NCBI GenBank assembly: GCA_001941045.1
Contig: MSHD01000004.1
Location: forward strand, 1 to 47,963
Length of the DNA: 47,963 nt
Source: Lachnospiraceae bacterium Zagget2
GTDB lineage: Bacteria > Bacillota > Clostridia > Lachnospirales > Lachnospiraceae
Direction: 5' to 3'
Below the pieces are notes generated by a model. It was given only the letters and a program-made list of their open reading frames with translations. It had not been told where the DNA came from and did not search any database. Every line of letters begins with the position of its first letter. The stretch's first letter is position 1. Of this stretch, positions 42,555 through 47,963 are shown piece after piece. Position numbers and translations under genes: made by a program.

Positions 42555-43325
42555 CTAGTCCCGCAGGAAGCCGGTCAGCGGATCGGAGGCGGAGGCGCCG
42601 CGCTCGAGTACGCGGCCAAGGCCGGAGAGGTAGGCTGCGCGTCCCGCTTCAATCGCGTTCTTAAATGCGCCCGCCATGGCCGGAATGTCGCCTGCCGTGG
42701 CGATCGCTGTATTCGCCATGACAGCCGCAGCACCCATCTCCATTGCCTCGCAGGCCTGGGAGGGGCGGCCGATGCCGGCATCCACGATGATCGGCAGGTC
42801 GATCTCGTCGATCAGAATCTGGATGAATTCCTTCGCCGCCAGTCCCTTGTTGGAGCCGATGGGGGAGGCGAGCGGCATGACCGCGGCGGCTCCGGCGTCC
42901 TGAAGGGCGCGCGCCGCGTAGAGGTCCGGGAACATGTAGGGCAGCACGACGAAGCCCTCCTTCGCCAGAATTTCAGTTGCTTTCACGGTTTCCGCATTGT
43001 CAGGCAGGAGGTATTTGCTGTCGCGCATGATCTCGATCTTCACGAAATTTCCGCAACCGAGCTCGCGTGCCATGCGGGCGATACGCACCGCCTCATTCGC
43101 GTCGCGCGCGCCCGAGGTGTTCGGGAGCAGCGTCACGTGCTCAGGAATGTAGTCAAGGATACTCTCATTTTTCTTGGTGTTCGTCCGGCGCACGGCCAGC
43201 GTGATGATCTCAGCCCCGGCGTTCTCCACCGCCGCTTTGATCAGTTCCATCGAGTATTTGCCGGACCCCAGGATAAAGCGGGAGGAAAATTCCTTTCCGC
43301 CCAGGGTAAAAGTGTCTTTGTTCAT
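42555..43325 (-). CDS. thiG: Thiazole synthase ThiG
   Basis: 256 residues, TIM barrel. [43 protein letters not shown], the Schiff-base Lys segment (GNFVKIEI), [11 protein letters not shown] and [12 protein letters not shown] are invariant ThiG blocks. It condenses DXP, dehydroglycine and ThiS-thiocarboxylate. GGAG is spaced correctly only for ATG 43325. The start overlaps the thiF stop region by a few bases. Confidence 0.96.
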   Translation of the reverse strand: MNKDTFTLGGKEFSSRFILGSGKYSMELIKAAVENAGAEIITLAVRRTNTKKNESILDYIPEHVTLLPNTSGARDANEAVRIARMARELGCGNFVKIEIMRDSKYLLPDNAETVKATEILAKEGFVVLPYMFPDLYAARALQDAGAAAVMPLASPIGSNKGLAAKEFIQILIDEIDLPIIVDAGIGRPSQACEAMEMGAAAVMANTAIATAGDIPAMAGAFKNAIEAGRAAYLSGLGRVLERGASASDPLTGFLRD

Positions 43326-43327
43326 TG

Positions 43328-43969
43328 TCATTCTCCTTTGATAATCAGTTCCAGTATTTTGTTTGCCTGATGCGCCGCGCAGAGCATGACCCGCGGGGCC
43401 ATCAGGCCGCCATTTTTTTCCAGCGTGGACACGCCGTCGCCGCACAGATAGTAGTGGGGCAGGATGCGCCGCGTGCGGATGCTGCCGCTGTCCCCGTAAC
43501 CGGCCATACCCGAGGCACCGACCAGATATTTTTCCGGAAAGACGGTCAGCACGCAGTTCGTCAGCATCGCCTTCTGCTCTGCCCGGTCGAAGGCCTCGCA
43601 GATGTAGAGATCGTCCTTCAGCAGTGCCGGAATATTCTCCTCGTCAAGCTTCACGAAGTCGGTGCGTACATCGAGGTAAGGATTGAAACGGCACAGCTCG
43701 TCGCGCAGCGCCTCCGGCTTTGGACGGTCGAGACCCGCGATGGGGTACTGCTGGCGGTTCAGGTTCGTCAGGTCGACGCGGTCGAAGTCGATGAGGTGAA
43801 GTCCGCCGATGCCGCAGCGCGCCAGTGCGATGGCAACGTTTGAGCCGAGTCCGCCAAGGCCGCAGACCGCGACGCATGCGGCGCTGATCCGCTCCTGCAC
43901 GGCTTTCGTGTGCCGAAGCTCCAGCGCTTCCTGTATGCTCTCCCGGCTGGGAATCGTTTCCACTGCCAT
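43328..43969 (-). CDS. thiF: Sulfur-carrier adenylyltransferase ThiF
   Basis: 213 residues, E1-like Rossmann fold: [23 protein letters not shown] (nucleotide loop), [15 protein letters not shown] (Arg/Asp of the adenylation site) and [12 protein letters not shown]. It adenylates the ThiS C-terminal Gly. The paired CxxC zinc motifs of the E. coli type are not visible, fitting the shorter clostridial ThiF form. GGAGG in the thiS tail precedes ATG 43969; only two bases separate the genes. Confidence 0.9.
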   Translation of the reverse strand: MAVETIPSRESIQEALELRHTKAVQERISAACVAVCGLGGLGSNVAIALARCGIGGLHLIDFDRVDLTNLNRQQYPIAGLDRPKPEALRDELCRFNPYLDVRTDFVKLDEENIPALLKDDLYICEAFDRAEQKAMLTNCVLTVFPEKYLVGASGMAGYGDSGSIRTRRILPHYYLCGDGVSTLEKNGGLMAPRVMLCAAHQANKILELIIKGE

Positions 43970-43971
43970 CT

Positions 43972-44166
43972 TCAGCCGCCTCCCACGAAACTCACGATCT
44001 CCAGCACGTCGCCGTCCGCGAGCAGCTGATTTCCGTAATCGTTTTTGGGTACGATCTGCTCGTTGCACTCCACGGCCAGCCGATCCAGGGTGTAGCCCTC
44101 GCGCTGTAGGTATGCCAGCAGGGTCATGCCGGCCACATCCTCCGGATTTCCGTTGATTTTCACCAT
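43972..44166 (-). CDS. thiS: Sulfur carrier protein ThiS
   Basis: 64 residues, ubiquitin-like fold, ending SFVGGG, so the essential C-terminal Gly-Gly is present for adenylation and thiocarboxylation. ATG 44166 (MVKINGNPE) is correctly spaced from GAGAGGAG; the ATG six bases upstream is too close to it. First gene of the de novo thiazole operon, preceded by a leader terminator. Confidence 0.93.
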   Translation of the reverse strand: MVKINGNPEDVAGMTLLAYLQREGYTLDRLAVECNEQIVPKNDYGNQLLADGDVLEIVSFVGGG

Positions 44167-44185
44167 GCGCATCACTCCTCTCCAT

Positions 44186-44240
44186 AAAAAAATGCCACAC
44201 GAAAAGCTACACCCGCGGTGGTGTACCCCTTCGTGCGGCA
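44186..44240 (-). promoter_or_regulatory. Leader terminator upstream of thiS (candidate attenuator)
   Basis: On the minus strand an 11-bp stem (44230-44240 with 44193-44203, one G-U pair) encloses an inner TACACC/GGTGTA hairpin and is followed by T7. Placed after the promoter and before the thiS RBS, it implies controlled read-through. Part of the 5' arm can also pair with 44254-44260 (GCGGCAG/CTGCCGC), but that segment sits at the predicted transcription start. No TPP-aptamer motifs are present. Confidence 0.7.
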
Positions 44241-44261
44241 GTCCTGTCACACTCTGCCGCT

Positions 44262-44290
44262 ATTTTAAACTCCGGAGAAATATTTGTCAA
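44262..44290 (-). promoter_or_regulatory. Promoter of the thiSFGH-tenI operon
   Basis: A perfect TTGACA (44285-44290), 17 bases, TAAAAT (44262-44267) on the minus strand. Confidence 0.8.
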
Positions 44291-44309
44291 TCGTTTCTGG
44301 AAATCGAGG

Positions 44310-44338
44310 TTGAAGCTCCGGAAATTCCCGTGTACAAT
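44310..44338 (+). promoter_or_regulatory. Promoter of nagA
   Basis: TTGAAG (44310-44315), 17 bases, TACAAT (44333-44338), 39 bases before the nagA ATG; divergent from the thiS promoter. Confidence 0.65.
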
Positions 44339-44377
44339 TAGATTATTGCCTGGTATAAAAGAAATCGAGGACTGAAT

Positions 44378-45505
44378 ATGGAAATTATCGGTGCAAAGGT
44401 ATACACGGAGAAGGGCGTTTTCGAGAAGAGAAGTGTCTGCACGGCTGGCGGACGGATTGCTGAAGTCAGTACAGATGGAAGGATTATCGACGGCGCGGGC
44501 TGTTATCTGATCCCCGGACTGATTGATATTCATTTTCACGGCTGCATGGGGCATGATTTCTGTGATGGTAGCGCGGAAGCCATCGAAGCGATGGCGTGCT
44601 ACGAGGCATCCCGCGGTGTTACCGCGATGATCCCGGCGACGATGACGCTGGGGCGGGAGGAGCTTCTTCACATATGCAGGACGGCTGCGGCATATTCCGC
44701 CCAGAAGGGCGCGGCGCTCTGCGGCATCTATCTGGAGGGACCCTTTGTCTCCCGTCAGAGACTGGGGGCACAGAATGGCGACTATGTCAGAATGCCGGAT
44801 GTGGGATTCTTCCGGGAGCTGCAGGAGGCCTCCGGACAGATGATCAGGCTGCTCGCCATCGCGCCGGAACTGCCGGGCGCGGAGGAGCTGATCCGGGAAT
44901 TAAAGGATGAAGTGGTATTATCTGTGGCGCACACCGCAGCGGACTATGAGCAGGCGATGTGGGCTTTTCAAAATGGCGTCCATCATGTGACGCATCTTTA
45001 CAACGCTATGTCCGGTCTGAACCATCGTGCTCCAGGGGTCGTGGGAGCGGCGGCGGACGCTTCTTCCGTAGAGGTGGAGCTGATCTGCGACGGTATCCAT
45101 GTCCATCCGGCCGTCGTGCGCCAGACCTTTAAGATGTTTGGCGACGACCGGATTATCCTGATCAGCGATTCGATGGAGGCCACGGGCATGCCGGACGGCG
45201 ACTATATGCTGGGAGGGCAGAGGGTAGTCAAGAAGGGCAGACGCGCGACGCTGGCGGACGGGACGATCGCGGGTTCCGCGACGGATCTGATGGACTGTCT
45301 GCGGACCGCGGTGCTCGATATGGGAATTCCGCTGGAGAGCGCGGTGAAATGTGCGACGGTCAATCCTGCGAAATCGGTGGGGATATTTGACCGGTATGGA
45401 AGCATTGCTGTGGGAAAAGTCGCAGATCTGCTGCTTTTGCATGAGGAAGATCTGAGATTAAAACAAGTCATACTGCGGGGAGAACTCCTGCCCGTTCCGA
45501 TGTGA
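44378..45505 (+). CDS. nagA: N-acetylglucosamine-6-phosphate deacetylase
   Basis: 375 residues, amidohydrolase fold. Metal and catalytic motifs are complete: LIDIHFHGCMGHDF, CGIYLEGPFVS (metal-binding Glu), SVAHTAADY (His), HVTHLYNAMSGLNHRAPG and the catalytic Asp in LISDSMEATGMPDG. It removes the acetyl group from GlcNAc-6-P to feed glycolysis or wall synthesis. GAGGA precedes the ATG. No nagB is adjacent, so it forms a single-gene unit ended by a shared terminator. Confidence 0.95.
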   Translation: MEIIGAKVYTEKGVFEKRSVCTAGGRIAEVSTDGRIIDGAGCYLIPGLIDIHFHGCMGHDFCDGSAEAIEAMACYEASRGVTAMIPATMTLGREELLHICRTAAAYSAQKGAALCGIYLEGPFVSRQRLGAQNGDYVRMPDVGFFRELQEASGQMIRLLAIAPELPGAEELIRELKDEVVLSVAHTAADYEQAMWAFQNGVHHVTHLYNAMSGLNHRAPGVVGAAADASSVEVELICDGIHVHPAVVRQTFKMFGDDRIILISDSMEATGMPDGDYMLGGQRVVKKGRRATLADGTIAGSATDLMDCLRTAVLDMGIPLESAVKCATVNPAKSVGIFDRYGSIAVGKVADLLLLHEEDLRLKQVILRGELLPVPM

Positions 45506-45531
45506 TACTTATTTTTTAGCAGCACAGGTCA

Positions 45532-45568
45532 AAAATTCTCAGCGCGGTCCGTCACGCTGAGAATTTTT
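45532..45568. terminator. Bidirectional terminator between nagA and the tannase-like gene
   Basis: A perfect 13-bp stem (45532-45544 with 45555-45567) flanked by A and T tracts, serving both convergent genes. Confidence 0.9.
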
Positions 45569-45597
45569 TGGCCTTCATTTCCAGAAAAAGATTCTGT

Positions 45598-47963
45598 TTA
45601 GTTTGCGTTGAACAGCTCGGACAAGGTGTCCTCATGCTCCTGCAGTATCGCAAGCAGGAAAGTATCCCAGTGACGTGCGTCCTGCGTGTCGCTGCCAAAG
45701 ACATAATCTTCCTGGCCGTAGTCGATGACGTCAAATCCCGGCATGGCCTTGCTTGCACCTGCCGTGCGGTAGGAGGCAGCGTCCGCGAGGGAGAAGGAGA
45801 CGTTTGCCGTGTCTTCATAGTTTACCCAGGAGCTGAGATCCGTGCCGGTGGCCTCCGTCGCGTCGCCGTTCGCGGTCTGCGCTTCCGCCGCTGCGGCAGT
45901 AATCTCCGTAATCTCCGCTTCGGCCGCATATTCCGCGTACATCTGGTCGACGTAGAGCGCGAAGGAGCTGCTGAAGATCTCGGACGGCACATGGCCGCCG
46001 TTCCACTGCCACTCGATGTTGCAGTCGACGCCCGCGTTCAGCATGGCGATCTGCAGGTTGAGGGAGGTGAACATGGACATGTCGCCCTCTGAGGCGCCCA
46101 TCAGGATACGCACCCAGGACGGGTCTTCCGTATCGTCTTCGCCGATGTAGTTCAGCGGGTTGTACAGGGAGACGATGTTGTTTCCATATTCGTCGCCCGC
46201 GAGAATTTCCGCGATGTCGGCCTCATAGGCTTCCAGCATTTCTTCATAAGAGGAATAATTTGTCGAATCGGTCGAGCCGGAGGCGGACTGTGTCGTGCCC
46301 GCATCGGGCGTGCCGACGTCCATCGTGTCGCCGGCGGTTTCGACGTTTTCGTTTGTGATGGAGGAAGTGCTCTCCGATGAATCTCCCGGCAGATCGCCAT
46401 CTGCAAGGTTGGGAGCCGCGCCATCTGTATTGCTGTCCGGCAGACTCTTGCCCGCGGAAGCAGTGTCATCCGTGCTGGCGATATCCATGGCATCATCCGG
46501 CAGTTCGCCGCGTCCGCCGCCGCCTTTGCCACCCCGTATGCCTCCGCCGCCTGCGTCTGTATCGGTCAGACCGCCATCCGGCAGGCTGTCAGTATCGAGG
46601 TCATCGGGCAGCACGCCGTCTCCCATGCCGCCAGGCATGCCATCGGTCTGGCCATGCCGCCGCCCATAGCTCCGGGCATACCGCCACCCATACCGCCGCT
46701 GCTCGCCGCTGCGTAGCGGCCTTCCAGGAATGCTTCGGCCTTATCCGCGGTCGTCATCGCAGCGACTTCATCATCCGAAAGTGCGTTTCCGTCCGTGTCA
46801 AACCAGGTCCAGCCCTCCGCGTAGTCGAGATTGTCGAGATACCACTGCAGATTCGAGACAAACTCGGCGAGATAGAGGTCGAGGTAGCTCCCACCGTAGC
46901 CGTTGGTGTCGGTGTAGAGCTCCTCGTCATATTCAATCGTCAGCGCGATCGTGCTCGTCAGCGCACCGTCGCCGTCGAGGTCAAAGCCGACATCGGCCTC
47001 AGCTACACTTAAGTTCTGTTCATTAATATAGTTCATATAGGCTTCCGACAGGTATTCGGCGAGCTGAGCCTGGAAGTCCGTGCCGAAGCTGTAGTCCGTG
47101 TCGAGATAATACTCGAAGGCCAGCGCCATGTCCGCCTCGTAGAGCGAAGTGATTGCGCTGTAAGCGATGCAGCCCCATGCGCCGTCGGAGAGATCGACCT
47201 CCTCGCCGTCGATCGTGACGGTTGTCGTATAGGAGCCGTCCTCCGTCAGATAGACACCGACCGCGCCGACTTCTTCCTGGTAGGGATAGAAGTCCGGGTT
47301 ATTCGAGGTGGCCGCGAACATCGTCGCATGAGCGCCGCCGCCCGAACCGCCGGTGGAGACGAGATAGTCCACATTTCCGGGAAGATTGCCAAGCAGAATA
47401 TTATACTTGACGAAACGTGCCGCCGCTTTCTGGTCGGACAGGCAGGAGGGAGCGTCGCCGGTGTAATACGTATTTCCCTCGCTGTCGGTAGCGGTATCCT
47501 GCTTGCCGCGGTTGCCGCAGGAGACGTTGATGTAGCCCTCGGCTGCGTAGGTCGAGGAAGCCTGCGTGTTGGTCGAGGAACTGTAACCCGCCGCGCCGGT
47601 GTTCAGGATGATCGGGGCGGTCGCGGCTGTGTAAATCTGACCGTTTGTGCTTGTGATTTCAGCGTCGTAATCAATGATGAGCGCGCCGTTCACCGCATCG
47701 GAATAGTTATCTGCTGTCACATCGACTGTTCCGTCGCCGCTGGTGTCAATGCCGCTCACGTAAGCGCCGGGCACGCAGACCGAAACGCCCTCCTCGTCCT
47801 CAATCTCCGGATAGGCGACCGCGGAGACAATGGACATGGTCCAGGCGTCGGAATCGGCGCTGTAGCTCCAGGTATAGTCGGTATTGTTGGCAAGATTCAG
47901 GGTCTCTTCGATATATTCCTTGTCAGAGATCAGTGCGGAGCCGGAGCTTGTGCCCGCATCGGT
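45598..47963 (-). pseudogene. Secreted tannase-like alpha/beta hydrolase, frameshifted; 5' end outside the window
   Basis: The reading frame enters from the window edge and stays open to a Gly/Met-rich stretch near 46640-46700, where the sequence switches to the -1 frame and continues to TAA/stop at 45598. The upstream part has the nucleophile elbow VSTGGSGGGAHATMF and the DGAWGCIAYSAI segment of tannase/feruloyl-esterase-like proteins; the downstream part has GFDVIDYGQEDYVFG (Asp region) and ARHWDTFLL (His region). Neither half has all three catalytic elements alone. Adding one G near 46647 would give GGGMGQTDGMPGGMGDG in one frame, so a single-base deletion or sequence error is likely. A low-complexity Asp/Gly/Ser linker (about 46250-46640) separates the halves. 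Natural substrate and signal peptide cannot be seen. Confidence 0.6.

Noticed and set aside
44186-44260. TPP riboswitch upstream of thiS
   Set aside because: The diagnostic CTGAGA and ACCTGAT/GGATAATGCC strands are missing; the leader is also too short.
46640-46700. Programmed -1 ribosomal frameshift in the tannase-like gene
   Set aside because: No X XXY YYZ slippery heptamer is found in the overlap, and both halves of one enzyme are involved. A single-base indel is a simpler explanation.

Overview
The window reads as a chromosomal segment of a moderately GC-rich anaerobic gut Firmicute, most likely family Lachnospiraceae (class Clostridia). This is inferred from gene families seen directly: a DUF5721 protein, DegV, a CIRCE-controlled htpG, a cytidylate-kinase-like protein, a ThiW/CytX thiamine-salvage operon, a livJHMGF operon and strong AGGAGG-type ribosome binding sites. 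The tRNA genes do not encode the 3' CCA.

Layout. 1-1005: a six-tRNA operon (Pro, Gly, Arg, His, Gln, Lys) with a consensus promoter and terminator, then an unannotated candidate small RNA with C-rich loops. 1139-4351: an OmpR-type response regulator, PhoR-like histidine kinase, hotdog thioesterase and DUF1624 membrane protein in one overlapping run, then tRNA-Leu. 4573-10355: a minus-strand nucleotide-kinase-like gene, htpG with a CIRCE operator, DUF5721, DegV, a Crh-like HPr paralogue with Cys at position 15, and an Rpn-like protein. 10487-15434: a MacAB-like tripartite exporter (adaptor interrupted by a frameshift at an A8 tract, ATPase, permease) followed by an NlpC/P60 peptidoglycan hydrolase. 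15444-20368: a complete branched-chain amino-acid ABC transporter operon (livJ-H-M-G-F). 20396-32773: glgB, then a surface-glycan cluster (fucosyltransferase-like, GT4, three GT2, DUF2304, a duplicated GT-C membrane protein, two acyltransferase-3 proteins), then a HAD phosphatase and a small unknown gene.

32850-37043 (minus): a TPP-riboswitch-controlled thiamine salvage operon, thiW-thiM-thiE-thiD-cytX. 37088-40723: a small accessory island with an Smr-domain protein, an AlbA_2/ATP-binding regulator, remnants of an IS21-like transposase and a serine recombinase, an unknown four-helix membrane protein and a truncated DUF3990 gene. 40711-44290 (minus): the de novo thiazole operon thiS-thiF-thiG-thiH-tenI, with a leader terminator that is not a TPP riboswitch and with an in-frame amber codon in thiH. 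44310-47963: nagA, then a convergent, frameshifted, tannase-like secreted esterase that runs off the window.

How the parts fit. The thiamine genes make and salvage the thiazole half (ThiSFGH/TenI against ThiW/ThiM) but only salvage the pyrimidine half (CytX/ThiD); no thiC is present here. If the thiH amber codon is real, thiazole would have to come from salvage. The glycan cluster has the parts for a lipid-linked-sugar pathway: cytosolic GT2 enzymes, a membrane GT-C and O-acyltransferases. Three genes carry apparent disruptions (adaptor, thiH, tannase-like) and each should be checked against raw reads before being treated as biology.
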